A stretch of DNA of 32,904 nt from Desulfurellaceae bacterium bin18 (GTDB lineage Bacteria > Desulfobacterota > Binatia > Bin18): contig MPMI01000050.1 of the NCBI GenBank assembly GCA_002238415.1, positions 1 through 32,904 of the forward strand. Direction: 5' to 3'. Position 1 is the first letter of the stretch, and each line of letters begins with the position of its first letter. Below, in pieces: positions 13,509 to 21,806 of this stretch. The translations under genes were made by a program, and so were the position numbers. The notes beneath the pieces were generated by a model. It did not search any database. It was given only the letters and a program-made list of their open reading frames with translations, and was not told where the DNA came from.

Positions 13509-14708
13509 TCAGATGCTGCACCCCGGAGCCGGATCAATCGGACCCAGTCTTTTGACGACCTGTAGCCCCTCCTTGCTGCCTCGGGCAACCACGATAGGCA
13601 TGGTCGCATGCTGGCTCTCCGGGTCTATGCTGACTTGCCCTGTGGGCGACTCGAAGCTCAGCCCGCGCAGTCCCATCATAGCCGCTTCGGCACTGACCTC
13701 TCCGCTTTTTTCCCAAGCCGCCTTGAGTGCCTTCACGGCGTTATAGTGCGTCAGGGCATGGTAGCCGACGGGTATGGGTCCGCCGTGCAGGGAACGGACT
13801 CGCGCAACGAAATCGGGCACTCCGTCTTCGGGGTCACTCGCGGCAAACGGACTCGTGGTGACAATCCGTTTCAGTTCTTCAGGCGTGAGCCCGTCAACCA
13901 GAGTGTCGTTAAACCCAATCCAACCGACGGTGAGGTTGTTCAGCAGACCGAGCTCGCTGGCTTGATGCAGGAATTCTTGGCCGTGCTTCCGCATCACACA
14001 AAACAACACCGAGGCCGTATTCGTCTCTTGAATCCAACGGATGATGGGCCGGAATTGCTGCTCCCCAGTCGCGGTCAGGGCTTGGCCGTGGACGTGGTGG
14101 CCACGCTGGTACATCGGAAGGCGCAGTTGGCGGAACATCGTGTTTTGCCAACTGGGATACGAGCCCAACATGAAATAATCTTTGATCTGTTCTTCTTCGT
14201 CCAGATAACGGACGAGGGCATGGCCATCCTGGCTCGTGGTCGGGCCCAGAGAAAACAGGACAGGCGAACAAAAGCCGCCCGCGTGATTGCTCGCATTCAC
14301 CAGGGGAATGTTGCGCTCGGATAGAAAACGGGCCGCATACTTCCGCCCGGCCGCTGCCCAGGGTCCGATCAGAGCAATCGCCCCCCACTCGTCAATCAAC
14401 TCCCGACAGCGCTCGGGCAGGACTGCCGGAGTCGTCTCCGAGTCACGGTATTCGACCGCGATCTTTCGGCCCAGGACCCCGCCGTTTCCATTGATCTCGG
14501 CGATCGCAGTGTCAATGCCAAGCCGCATTTGCTGGGCATACGCATCGGCATCTCCGGTGAGGGGGATTAAGGCTCCAATGCGGACGATCTGTTCCCTGGC
14601 AAAGACAGGCAATACGGATGTGGAGTGTCCCAGGAGCGCTGCGGCGCCTGAAGCGGCAATCCATTTCAGCGCGTCACGTCTCTGTATTCGGTTGTCCTTC
14701 TTCCGCAC
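13509..14708 (-). CDS. Tat-type periplasmic solute-binding protein, branched-chain amino acid/amide ABC family
   Basis: This is a 399-residue protein. The N-terminus NRIQRRDALKWIAASGAAAL carries a twin arginine before a moderate hydrophobic stretch, which suggests Tat export. The mature part is a type I periplasmic binding fold of the LivJ/urea/amide group: IVRIGALIPLTGDADAYAQQ at the start, INGNGGVLGRKIAVEYRDSE, IGPWAAAGRKYAARFLSE, and a second lobe with IPVGYHALTHYNAVKALKAA. GTG at 14708 is preceded by AAGGAGG. The oxidase gene ends 9 nt upstream and the lipoprotein gene follows 14 nt downstream. No ABC permease or ATPase gene is near, so it is an orphan binding protein. It may feed a distant transporter, deliver substrate to the oxidase pathway, or act as a sensor. 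Confidence 0.85.
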   Translation of the reverse strand: MRKKDNRIQRRDALKWIAASGAAALLGHSTSVLPVFAREQIVRIGALIPLTGDADAYAQQMRLGIDTAIAEINGNGGVLGRKIAVEYRDSETTPAVLPERCRELIDEWGAIALIGPWAAAGRKYAARFLSERNIPLVNASNHAGGFCSPVLFSLGPTTSQDGHALVRYLDEEEQIKDYFMLGSYPSWQNTMFRQLRLPMYQRGHHVHGQALTATGEQQFRPIIRWIQETNTASVLFCVMRKHGQEFLHQASELGLLNNLTVGWIGFNDTLVDGLTPEELKRIVTTSPFAASDPEDGVPDFVARVRSLHGGPIPVGYHALTHYNAVKALKAAWEKSGEVSAEAAMMGLRGLSFESPTGQVSIDPESQHATMPIVVARGSKEGLQVVKRLGPIDPAPGCSI

Positions 14709-14717
14709 CTGCCCTCC

Positions 14718-15863
14718 TTAATCTTTTCCCACTTGTACCCGAATCGGCGCCAGGTCCTCAGGCGTGAGCTCCATATCGGTTAAGTCCTGAGGTAAATGCT
14801 GGTTTACTATCAGGCTAGCCGCCGTACGGCCCATGGCAGACGAAGTCTGGATGCCATAGCCGCCCTGCCCGGCTAACCAGAAAAATCCGGCGCGTTCGCT
14901 ATCCATGCCCACGACGGGGGTTTTATCCGGGACAAAGCTGCGCAATCCAGCCCATCTGCGATTGATATGAGCAATGGACAAGGTCGTGGCTTTTTGAATA
15001 CGGTCTATGGCAAGCGCCACATCGTAGTCGTCCGGGAACACGTCACACGGGTCCATCGGAGTTTCATCCGCGGGAGAGGCAAGAATCCCTCCAGACTCAG
15101 GCTTAAAGTAGAACTCTTCATCGCTATCTATGACAACCGGCCAAGCCGCGAGCTCTTCTGGCGCTATCCCGGCAGGGCCGTCACAGGTAAAGGCCGTGCG
15201 GCGTTTCGGTATCAAGCCGACTGGCCGCGCCCCTGCCAGCCGACCAATGACATCACACCACGCACCAGCCGCATTCACAACGACCGCGGCAGCGTATTGC
15301 TGGTCAGGCGTATGGACTTCCCAGCTCGCGTCCGTCTGTCGAAACCGGACCACTTCGGCGTTTGTGACTATCGTTCCGCCCTGGTTTCTCAATCCCCGCA
15401 AGAACCCCTGATGGATGGCATGCACGTCGAGGTCCAAGGCGTGGGGCTCCAATATGGCATAGGCGGCATAGCCGCTTCGTAAGGCAGAACAGAGAGTGTA
15501 TGCCTCTGCCGGTTCAACCGCGCGAATAGTGGGGACGAGCCGCTGCGCCTCACCGAGCGTTGCCTCCAGACCGGCCTTTTGATCTTCACGGGCGATCCAC
15601 AGCATCTGGCGGGGCGCGGTCAGTGGGTATTCGGTAAACCCGTCCGGCGGATGTTCCAAAAAAGGGCGGGTCGCCAGGGTGAGACGGCGAATAATGGAGT
15701 TGCCGTAATTCTGGGTTAAGACGGCGGCTGACCGGCCAGTCGAATGATGACCGGGTACGGCTTCGCGCTCAAGGACAATGACCCGACCGTGTGGAGCCAA
15801 CTCAAAGGCAACCGACGCTCCGGCTATACCAGCTCCAATAATGAGAAAATCGCAGCTTTCCAT
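14718..15863 (-). CDS. FAD-dependent oxidoreductase, DAO/glycine-oxidase family
   Basis: This is a 381-residue flavoprotein. The N-terminal dinucleotide-binding motif is DFLIIGAGIAGASVAFEL (GAGIAG at 10-15) with the acidic strand end VIVLERE. Next is the DAO-family HHSTGRSAAVLTQNYG segment. The C-terminal FAD-closing region is FFWLAGQGGYGIQTSSAMGR, typical of glycine/D-amino-acid/sarcosine-type oxidases and dehydrogenases. The substrate is probably an amine or amino acid; the family also contains glycerol-3-phosphate and 2-hydroxyglutarate enzymes. AAGGGAG about eight nt before the ATG at 15863 sets the start. It is the first gene of a three-gene unit with a Tat-exported binding protein and a lipoprotein. 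Linkage to an amino-acid/amide binding protein supports a nitrogen-containing substrate. Confidence 0.86.
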   Translation of the reverse strand: MESCDFLIIGAGIAGASVAFELAPHGRVIVLEREAVPGHHSTGRSAAVLTQNYGNSIIRRLTLATRPFLEHPPDGFTEYPLTAPRQMLWIAREDQKAGLEATLGEAQRLVPTIRAVEPAEAYTLCSALRSGYAAYAILEPHALDLDVHAIHQGFLRGLRNQGGTIVTNAEVVRFRQTDASWEVHTPDQQYAAAVVVNAAGAWCDVIGRLAGARPVGLIPKRRTAFTCDGPAGIAPEELAAWPVVIDSDEEFYFKPESGGILASPADETPMDPCDVFPDDYDVALAIDRIQKATTLSIAHINRRWAGLRSFVPDKTPVVGMDSERAGFFWLAGQGGYGIQTSSAMGRTAASLIVNQHLPQDLTDMELTPEDLAPIRVQVGKD

Positions 15864-15888
15864 TTGACGACTCCCTTCGGCAGCACAC

Positions 15889-15932
15889 ATCCCCTCTTGG
15901 GAGGGGTGCCGCGCTAGCGGCGGGGCGGGTTA
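15889..15932. repeat. CCCCTCTTGGGAGGGG palindromic element
   Basis: ATCCCCTCTTGGGAGGGG is followed by the hairpin GCCGCGCTAGCGGC and GGGGCGGGTT. It is a single copy in the family's forward orientation, 26 bp upstream of the FAD oxidoreductase start codon, within the 240-bp divergent region before the LLM gene at 16104. The rest of that region (15933-16103) shows no further structure. Confidence 0.8.
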
Positions 15933-16103
15933 TTCCCAGGCTGCTGAGAACGCAAGATGCATTACACACCTGTAGGCGGTTGTCTCATTCAGTCCTACCT
16001 TTTGTCAATTGTTTTGCGCTGCTCCGGACATGGCGAAAGACACCCTGGTATGGTATGCCTCCGGTGATCCCCAAGAGAATTTTTCCCTGTTAAGGAGGAA
16101 GCT

Positions 16104-17180
16104 ATGGAGTTCAGCGTCACGGTGGCAACTAATATCGGAGACTGGCAACTCATTAAATTTGCCGAAGACTTGGGCTATGACCGGGCCTGGGTGCCCGATT
16201 CCCAGATGATCTGGTCCGACTGCTACGCCACGCTGGCCGTAGCGGCGCAAAACACCTCACGGATTAAACTCGGCACCGGCGTCGCCATCCCCGGTACCCG
16301 GATCGCTCCAGTCACCGCCCACTCTATCGCTTCGATCAATAGGCTTGCGCCGGGCCGCGCCTTTCTCGGCATCGGGACCGGACATACCGCTATGCGCGTC
16401 ATGGGCATGAATCCCATGAAAATCCGCGACTTCCGCGAGTACCTGCGCGTCCTCCGGACTCTCCTCCAGGGTGAAGAAGTCGAGTACACCTTCAATGACA
16501 CCACGCGGACCATCCAGTTTTTGCACCAGGATTTGAAATTCATCGACCTGGAGCATCCCATTCCGATTATTGTGGCGGCCAATGGGCCGTTGGCCCTCAA
16601 AGCCGCAGGCGAATTTGGGGATGGTCTGATTTCGGTGCTGAACGAGCAAGAGGCCGTCCTGAATCTGAATATGGACTATGTGGGTCAGGGAGCCGCCAGA
16701 GTGGGCCGGGACCTGAGCGACTATCATACCGTCTCGCTTACCTCTGTTGTTGTGCTGGAGCCGGGCGAGGATCTCACCTCGGAGCGGGTCATAGACGAAT
16801 GCGGCTCATGGGTGTCCGCGGTCCTGCACTTTGCCTATGAAATCTACGAGTTCACCGGCAAGGAAGAGATGATTCCTCCGTCCATCCACGATATTTGGGA
16901 CGAATACTGCGCCTATGTGAGAAAAATGGAGACCCCGGCCGAGAAACGTTATCTCCAGATTCACAACGGCCACTGCACGTTTCTGATGCCCGAGGAGCGA
17001 CGCTTTATCACGCCCAAAGCCATCGAAGGTTCGTGTATCGTGGGTACGCCGGACGAGATCATTGACAAGCTGCACGCCGCAGAGAAAAACGGCCTCAAAG
17101 AAGTCAGCCTGCTTCCGCCAATGGCCAGCGCCCGCAAAGTGCTGACCGATTTTAAAGACAAGGTCATGGCGCGGTATTAA
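16104..17180 (+). CDS. LLM-class flavin/F420-dependent oxidoreductase
   Basis: This is a 358-residue luciferase-like TIM-barrel protein. Its recognisable parts are FAEDLGYDRAWVPDSQMIWS (about 20-39), IKLGTGVAIPGTRIAPVTAH (about 55-74), SINRLAPGRAFLGIGTGHTA with MRVMG after it, and PIPIIVAANGPLALKAAGEF. The last third (EGSCIVGTPDEIIDKLHAAE) is the usual C-terminal helix region. The GTGHTAMR segment is similar to that of F420-dependent members such as the Mer/FGD-like group, but cofactor choice is not certain. AAGGAGG before the ATG at 16104 is strong. It is monocistronic: a divergent FAD oxidoreductase lies upstream and a convergent MOSC gene downstream. It is not closely similar by eye to the other three LLM proteins of the window. 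Confidence 0.87.
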   Translation: MEFSVTVATNIGDWQLIKFAEDLGYDRAWVPDSQMIWSDCYATLAVAAQNTSRIKLGTGVAIPGTRIAPVTAHSIASINRLAPGRAFLGIGTGHTAMRVMGMNPMKIRDFREYLRVLRTLLQGEEVEYTFNDTTRTIQFLHQDLKFIDLEHPIPIIVAANGPLALKAAGEFGDGLISVLNEQEAVLNLNMDYVGQGAARVGRDLSDYHTVSLTSVVVLEPGEDLTSERVIDECGSWVSAVLHFAYEIYEFTGKEEMIPPSIHDIWDEYCAYVRKMETPAEKRYLQIHNGHCTFLMPEERRFITPKAIEGSCIVGTPDEIIDKLHAAEKNGLKEVSLLPPMASARKVLTDFKDKVMARY

Positions 17181-17202
17181 GGAAGAGTGGGCTCGTAGGG
17201 CC

Positions 17203-17245
17203 GAACCCACCCCGGCCCTGTGGGCCACCCCTCCCAAGAGGGGAC
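17203..17245. repeat. CCCCTCC/GGAGGGG palindromic element between convergent genes
   Basis: GAACCCACCCCGGCCCTGTG then GGCCACCCCTCCCAAGAGGG. This is the reverse orientation of the family, with the internal hairpin GGCCCTGTGGGCC. It lies 22 bp after the LLM stop and 15 bp before the stop of the convergent MOSC gene. Confidence 0.8.
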
Positions 17246-17260
17246 ATCCGACGATGAGGG

Positions 17261-18121
17261 CTACGTTAAAATCTCGACCGGGTCACCAACCGCGACCTGC
17301 CCAGGGGTTTTCACGGTGGCATAGACCCCAAAATTCTGGTTGGCCTCCCGTACCAGGGTGCGCATGATCTTGGGGTCTTTGGGCAGGTTGGCGCAGCCGA
17401 GGGTTGTCATCACGCAGCGCAGACAGTTCATCGTCACGTCGAGGATCATATTCCCGATGCGGAGCTGTTTACCCGGCCACGAGGTCTCAACAAAACCGCT
17501 CGCCTCTTCGGTCTCAATCAAAAAATTGGGACGAAAGCGCCGGGCGTCAATCTGTGAGGTCGGGCTCAGGGATTGCAACTGCTGCAACGACGCCTCGGTC
17601 ACCAGCAGCAGCGGAAAGGCGTCGAAATAGGTGCCCGGCGGCGAGGCGTATTGCAGAATCTCTTTGGGAAAGATGGATAAATCCGGTAGAGGTTCGTCGG
17701 GCTCCAAACCGAGGAGGCTTCGTAACTCTTCGGCCGGATTGCTGTGCGTCGGCTTTCCGCGTCGATAGTGCTCAAGGTTTTCGGCGGGCTGAATCGGCCA
17801 GATGGAAACCTGATGAGCCAGGGCTTGGCTGAGTTGGGCTGCGGCATCCGGACCGTTGGACAAGAAGGTCGTTCCATCCGGAACGGTAATTTCAACCGGA
17901 CCGATCTGTTCTTTTGTTGGACTGTCCGGATAGCGCGCCTGACAGTGCATCAAAGCTGGAATTTTTTTGGCGCTCGTAATTCCCCCCCGGACCTCGTCCC
18001 GCACTGCCCAGCCCCGATCTCCCACCACGCCCTGAGGGCTGACCTCGGTCTGCTCCAGCAGTTCGCCCAGCATGCTCTTGAACGGATAGCGCCAGATCTG
18101 TTTGACCGTTCCGACTCGCAT
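17261..18121 (-). CDS. MOSC domain protein (beta-barrel N-domain plus MOSC)
   Basis: This is a 286-residue protein. Residues 1-100 form the MOSC N-terminal beta-barrel: VGTVKQIWRYPFKSMLGELL with the conserved YP-x-KS-x-x-G, then GDRGWAV. Residues about 150-280 form the MOSC domain proper, with DARRFRPNFLIETEE and the cysteine motif NCLRCVMTT (Cys at 233 and 236). MOSC proteins handle molybdenum-cofactor sulfur or act as Moco-dependent reductases of N-hydroxylated compounds (mARC/YcbX-like); this arrangement is of the YcbX/mARC type. GGAGGA four nt before the ATG at 18121 sets the start. It follows the enoyl-CoA hydratase gene by 41 bp on the same strand. Confidence 0.86.
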   Translation of the reverse strand: MRVGTVKQIWRYPFKSMLGELLEQTEVSPQGVVGDRGWAVRDEVRGGITSAKKIPALMHCQARYPDSPTKEQIGPVEITVPDGTTFLSNGPDAAAQLSQALAHQVSIWPIQPAENLEHYRRGKPTHSNPAEELRSLLGLEPDEPLPDLSIFPKEILQYASPPGTYFDAFPLLLVTEASLQQLQSLSPTSQIDARRFRPNFLIETEEASGFVETSWPGKQLRIGNMILDVTMNCLRCVMTTLGCANLPKDPKIMRTLVREANQNFGVYATVKTPGQVAVGDPVEILT

Positions 18122-18162
18122 AGTGTCCTCCGTGGACTCTGATGATATTCTCGGTGAGCGTC

Positions 18163-18999
18163 CTACTTGCCGGAAAACTCGGGCCGTCTTTTTTCTACAA
18201 AATGGGCCACCCCTTCCTTAAAGTCTTCGCTGCTGAAACTCTCGCTCATCTCGGTCAGGCCGGCCTGCAGCGAGGTCGCGAAATCAACATCCTGAGCCCG
18301 AAAGAGCTGAGATTTCATGACCCGCATGGAACGAGGCGACACCATCGTTGCCAGCTCAAGTGCATAGTCCCGGACTTCCGACATAAAAGAGTCAGCCGGA
18401 TAGAGGCGATTCACCAGACCCATTTGAAGGGCTTCCTGGGCGGTTATTTTTCGGGCCGAGAGCATCAAATCCAGAGCGTTCGGCAGACCGACCACCCGCG
18501 GCAAAATCCAATCAACCCCGTGTTCGGCAATGAGCCCGCGCCGCGAGAAGGCCGTGGTGAAGACCGCCGTATCCGACGCAAAGCGGAGGTCGGCGTACAA
18601 AGAGAGGATCAGTCCCAAGCCGGCGACCGGCCCGTTGATGGCCGCGATGATGGGCTTCGGCACGGTGGGGAAATACGCGTAGCGATAGGAGAATGCCTGG
18701 GGCAGATCGAGCCCACCCGGGACCGGTCCGGGAAAGGCCGCCGGGCTCTCGGTCGCAGATGAGGTTTCGGACCGCTCTCGGACCGCGTTCAGCAGAGACA
18801 TATCCGCTCCGGCACAAAACCCCCGCCCGGCGCCGGTGAGAATAATCACCCGGACGGCCGCATCGGTTGTCGCCTCGCTCATGGCGTGGCGGACTTCCTG
18901 CTCCAGCACGTTTGTCCAGGCGTTGAGCCTCTCCGGTCGATTCAGCGTAATCGTCGCAATACCATCCTGAGTATCGTATAAAATCTGCTCGTAACTCAT
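18163..18999 (-). CDS. Enoyl-CoA hydratase/isomerase (crotonase) family protein
   Basis: This is a 278-residue crotonase fold protein. The CoA/oxyanion motifs are GAGRGFCAGADMSLL (56-70) and AINGPVAGLGLILSLYADLR (120-139). The catalytic helix region RRGLIAEHGVDWILPRVVG (residues 153-171) includes a Glu at 159, near where hydratases keep one of their two glutamates. An unusual 25-residue Ser/Pro-rich insert (about 72-96) lies between the first motif and the second. Whether it hydrates, isomerises or hydrolyses CoA esters cannot be settled. GGAG precedes the ATG at 18999. The start overlaps the stop of the GFA-family gene by four bases (ATGA), so the two are translationally coupled. Confidence 0.87.
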   Translation of the reverse strand: MSYEQILYDTQDGIATITLNRPERLNAWTNVLEQEVRHAMSEATTDAAVRVIILTGAGRGFCAGADMSLLNAVRERSETSSATESPAAFPGPVPGGLDLPQAFSYRYAYFPTVPKPIIAAINGPVAGLGLILSLYADLRFASDTAVFTTAFSRRGLIAEHGVDWILPRVVGLPNALDLMLSARKITAQEALQMGLVNRLYPADSFMSEVRDYALELATMVSPRSMRVMKSQLFRAQDVDFATSLQAGLTEMSESFSSEDFKEGVAHFVEKRRPEFSGK

Positions 19000-19475
19000 G
19001 CGTGTTTCTCCGTTGTCATATGGCTGGCAGACTCCGTTGCCAGGGGTTCCGTCCCGGTTTCTCCGCCAAAGCGGGGTAAGCTGTCTCCTATGGCAGTCCA
19101 GTCCGCGCGATCAGAAAAATAGTAATGCGCTTGCGGTTTGCGGTCGATGGTATCGTGCAGATTCGCCAGGACAATGTCCATGATCTCCGGATGCTTGCTC
19201 GACTGACAGAACAGCGAGCTGCCACAGGTATTGCAGAACGACCGTTTGCCATGCTCCGAAGAGGCAAAAACGGTCAACTGGTCCTGCCCCGCAGTCAGGC
19301 TGAATCGCGGCGTGGGCACCCCTATCCAGGTCACATAGCCGGCCCCATGCATGCGCCGACACATCGAGCAGTGACAGTGGCCGCAGAAGAGCGTCGGTAA
19401 GGCAAACTCAAACCGGACGGTGCCACAAAAACAGCTTCCGCGAACCAGTTCTGTTTTTTTCCCAGGTTCGTCCAT
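18996..19475 (-). CDS. GFA-family (CENP-V/GFA domain) zinc protein
   Basis: This is a 159-residue protein with the complete cysteine set of the glutathione-dependent formaldehyde-activating family. The motifs are SCFCG (Cys 15 and 17), CGHCHCSMC (31-39, Cys 31, 34, 36 and 39) and CNTCG (Cys 81 and 84), which in the family bind two zinc ions. The C-terminal strands (HYYFSDRADW) also fit. Despite the family name, most members have no proven role in formaldehyde chemistry; S-glutathionyl adducts are one possibility. GAGGAGGA before the ATG at 19475 sets the start; the in-frame GTG at 19499 would overlap that site. It leads a coupled set with a crotonase and a MOSC protein. Confidence 0.88.
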   Translation of the reverse strand: MDEPGKKTELVRGSCFCGTVRFEFALPTLFCGHCHCSMCRRMHGAGYVTWIGVPTPRFSLTAGQDQLTVFASSEHGKRSFCNTCGSSLFCQSSKHPEIMDIVLANLHDTIDRKPQAHYYFSDRADWTAIGDSLPRFGGETGTEPLATESASHMTTEKHA

Positions 19476-19532
19476 GACTTCCTCCTCTTTGGAGATCACG
19501 CCCCTTGGGTTGGCCGGTTCTGCTGCCCGTGG

Positions 19533-19913
19533 CTATTGAAAGGAGGCCTTCCGGCGTTGGTCGGTCAGGCATTCCTCATTGATAAACAGACCACCGTGCA
19601 GACGACACGTCTGTTCGTCCCGAACGGCCGGGTTCCTATCGGGCATATAGCATTGCTCATCATAGAGGACGCCGCCTCGGGCCTGACAGCGGCTGGCCTT
19701 GCCTTCGGATTGTGCCATTTGTTGATCAATGCCCTTATTGAACTCGGCAATTTTCTGATTCCACTTGCGTTCGGCATAGGTACACGAGGCAGCACCTATG
19801 GCAACGAATGCCAGCAGGCTGTACAGACAGAAGACGCGGAGGACCGGTCTTCCGACGGACCCATCATGCGGGAACGGCACCCGGGTTGGACTGCACCACT
19901 TCAGCCATTTCAT
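19533..19913 (-). CDS. Small cysteine-containing lipoprotein or secreted protein, unknown
   Basis: The stop is at 19533; the start is uncertain. ATG at 19913 (127 codons, overlapping the DAHP synthase end by 50 nt) and GTG at 19880 (overlap 17 nt) are both possible, and neither has a good ribosome site. A signal-like stretch RVFCLYSLLAFVAIGAASC ends in a weak lipobox (GAASC). The mature part (about 75 residues) has one amphipathic helix (RKWNQKIAEFNKGIDQQMAQ). Four further cysteines follow in two similar units: CQARGGVLYDEQCY and CRLHGGLFINEECL. The internal repeat C-x-x-x-G-G-V/L-x-x-x-x-x-C suggests two small disulfide loops. No named family is recognised. Translation is probably coupled to the DAHP synthase gene. 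Confidence 0.6.
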   Translation of the reverse strand: MKWLKWCSPTRVPFPHDGSVGRPVLRVFCLYSLLAFVAIGAASCTYAERKWNQKIAEFNKGIDQQMAQSEGKASRCQARGGVLYDEQCYMPDRNPAVRDEQTCRLHGGLFINEECLTDQRRKASFQ

Positions 19914-20934
19914 ACAGTAAATCGTGCGACTCTTCCCACCCGATACAGGCATCGGTAATGGACACTCCATATTCGAGACGGGAGCCTTCTTTCCAGGACT
20001 GATTTCCCGGTTTCAAATTGCTCTCCAAGAGGATGCCCATGACATCGTACTCTTGCTCTTGGCGCAGACGTAACACGTCCCGACAGATCGCAGACTGACG
20101 GGTATAGTCCTTGTTTGAATTGCCGTGGGAGCAGTCCACCATAATGGGGCGTGCTATCCCTTCTTTGGCAACCATCTCCGTCACCTGCGCAATATCCTCC
20201 TGGCGGTAATTGGGCCGCCCTCCCCCGCCCCGCAAAATAATATGACGGTCGGGATTCCCCAAGGTCTTGATGACCGAGGTCATACCATCGGCATTAATGC
20301 CCAGGAAACTATGCGGGTGACCGGCCGAAATCATAGCGTTGATCGCCCCGGAAACCTCCCCACCGGTCGTATTCTTGAAACCGACCGGCATGGAGAGCCC
20401 ACTGGCCATCTCTCTATGCGTCTGGCTCTGGGTCGTCCGTGCTCCTATAGCCGCCCAACTGAGCAGGTCGGCGACATACTGCGGCGTTACCGGGTCTAAC
20501 ATTTCACTCGCGCAGGGTACACCCATATGGTTGATATAGAGTAAAATTTCTCGGGCCCGTTCCAGACCGGTCGGAATATCGCACGACCCATCAAGATGCG
20601 GATCGTTAATCAACCCCTTCCAGCCTATGGTTGTGCGCGGCTTTTCGAAATAGGTCCGCATCACCACAACGAGATGATCGCGCGTTTCATCAATCACCGG
20701 TTTGAGGCGCTCGGCGTATTCATAGGCGGCTTGGGGATCATGGATGGAGCATGGACCAGTAACCACGAGCAGGCGGTGCCGGTCCCGGCCGTGTAGGATA
20801 TCACAGATCGCGCGGCGCGTTTGCATGACCAGACCAGCCGCGCCTTCGGTCAGCGGGAGTTTGGCTTTGACCGTTCGGGGGGAAACCAAGGGAGTCATCT
20901 CAGTGAGATGGGAATTTTCAATTTTCTCAGGCAT
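19864..20934 (-). CDS. aroG: Class I 3-deoxy-7-phosphoheptulonate (DAHP) synthase
   Basis: It catalyses phosphoenolpyruvate + erythrose 4-phosphate to DAHP, the first step of aromatic amino-acid synthesis, in the cytoplasm. With the ATG at 20934 it is 356 residues, close to E. coli AroG (350). The conserved motifs are LLVVTGPCSIHDPQAAYEYA, MRTYFEKPRTTIGWKGLIND, WAAIGARTTQSQTHREMASG, HIILRGGGG, MVDCSHGNSNKDY and SITDACIGWEE. These include the PEP- and metal-binding Cys, His, Glu and Asp of the AroAI-alpha type. GGAAAG six nt upstream supports 20934; an in-frame ATG at 20988 and GTG at 20997 would add 18 to 21 residues. Which aromatic amino acid inhibits it cannot be told safely. No other aro genes are near. 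Confidence 0.93.
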   Translation of the reverse strand: MPEKIENSHLTEMTPLVSPRTVKAKLPLTEGAAGLVMQTRRAICDILHGRDRHRLLVVTGPCSIHDPQAAYEYAERLKPVIDETRDHLVVVMRTYFEKPRTTIGWKGLINDPHLDGSCDIPTGLERAREILLYINHMGVPCASEMLDPVTPQYVADLLSWAAIGARTTQSQTHREMASGLSMPVGFKNTTGGEVSGAINAMISAGHPHSFLGINADGMTSVIKTLGNPDRHIILRGGGGRPNYRQEDIAQVTEMVAKEGIARPIMVDCSHGNSNKDYTRQSAICRDVLRLRQEQEYDVMGILLESNLKPGNQSWKEGSRLEYGVSITDACIGWEESHDLLYEMAEVVQSNPGAVPA

Positions 20935-21049
20935 GTGGCTTTCCAGTGGAAAAGCAGACGTATCGCCAGCCTTTCGGTATAGTGGCATCTGATTCACCCA
21001 GCAGATGGGTGAAGTTCACGGCATACCATGTCTTTTGTCCGAATGCGAG

Positions 21050-21152
21050 CCCGGCCCTTCGACTTCGCTGACGCTACGCTCAGGGCGAACGGAGGCCCGG
21101 TCATGCTGAGCGTAGCCCCACCGGGGCAGAGTCGAAGCACGCTCAGGACAGG
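21050..21152. repeat. Composite CTTCGAC/GTCGAAG palindromic repeat
   Basis: The stretch holds CCCTTCGACTTCGCTGACGC then TACGCTCAGGGCGAACGGAG, and further on TGCTGAGCGTAGCCCC..GGGGCAGAGTCGAAGC followed by GCTCAGGACAGGC. These are the well-known interspersed motifs of the CCTTCGAC-AAGCTCAGG type, here at least two copies in opposite sense with small hairpins (for example GTAGCCCCACCGGGGCAG). The right end is 3 bp from the stop codon of the gene at 21156. It occupies most of the 221 bp between that gene and the DAHP synthase gene. Confidence 0.7.
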
Positions 21153-21155
21153 CTC

Positions 21156-21641
21156 CTAGCCCACCCGGATAGGCGTTGTCGCCTCCAGGTACTCGGGCGC
21201 ATCCTGCCATCGACACGACCGGGCCCAGACGACTTGAGAGTCCGGGAAGCCTAAGGCCAGGAATTCTGTAAAATATTTTTCGGCCCGCTTCGCACTCGCC
21301 CTTGACGGCTTGGGGTTAATCAACTCCGCGGCGACAAAGAGTTCCTCGACCATGGCAGGATCAATCTGTACGGCAAGACGCACCCGCCCCGCCGGGTCTG
21401 CGGCCGAGCACAAACAGATTTCAAAATGTCCTTTAAACAGACGCCGCGCGGCGTCCGCATTCGGCCACAGTGACAGGGCGAGAATGAGGTCGGGCTCCTC
21501 AAGATAGAGGGCCGCCAGAACCACTCCTTCGTGCGTAAACATCTTCACGCACCAGGAGACTTCGGCAAGCGCTATGGCAAACGGTTGGATACGACGATTA
21601 AACGCTCTTTGCGGGATTTCGACCTCCAGCACCACTCCCAT
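21156..21641 (-). CDS. Hypothetical protein
   Basis: This is a 161-residue, probably cytoplasmic protein without signal or membrane helices. It looks like an alpha/beta single domain: GVVLEVEIPQRAFNRRIQPF, VVLAALYLEEPDLILALSLW, FKGHFEICLCSAADPAGRVR, then a Lys/Arg-rich helix (KPSRASAKRAEKYFTEFLAL) and a final VVWARSCRWQD strand. I do not recognise the family. GGAGGAGGA before the ATG at 21641 sets the start; a longer in-frame start at 21695 would run through this site. It is flanked by repeats on both sides (21050-21152 and 21807-21847) and is probably a single-gene unit. Confidence 0.65.
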   Translation of the reverse strand: MGVVLEVEIPQRAFNRRIQPFAIALAEVSWCVKMFTHEGVVLAALYLEEPDLILALSLWPNADAARRLFKGHFEICLCSAADPAGRVRLAVQIDPAMVEELFVAAELINPKPSRASAKRAEKYFTEFLALGFPDSQVVWARSCRWQDAPEYLEATTPIRVG

Positions 21642-21806
21642 GGATTCCTCCTCCACATACCACCAATCCACCACCACACAACGGATCCATTCCACACATC
21701 CACATACGACACCGCCAGAGGTGTTGCTCGTCTTTAGTAGAATATAACAGATTCAAAGTAAAGAAGCATTAGTCCAGGCGTGAGACCTAGAATGAAGTTC
21801 CCCTCA

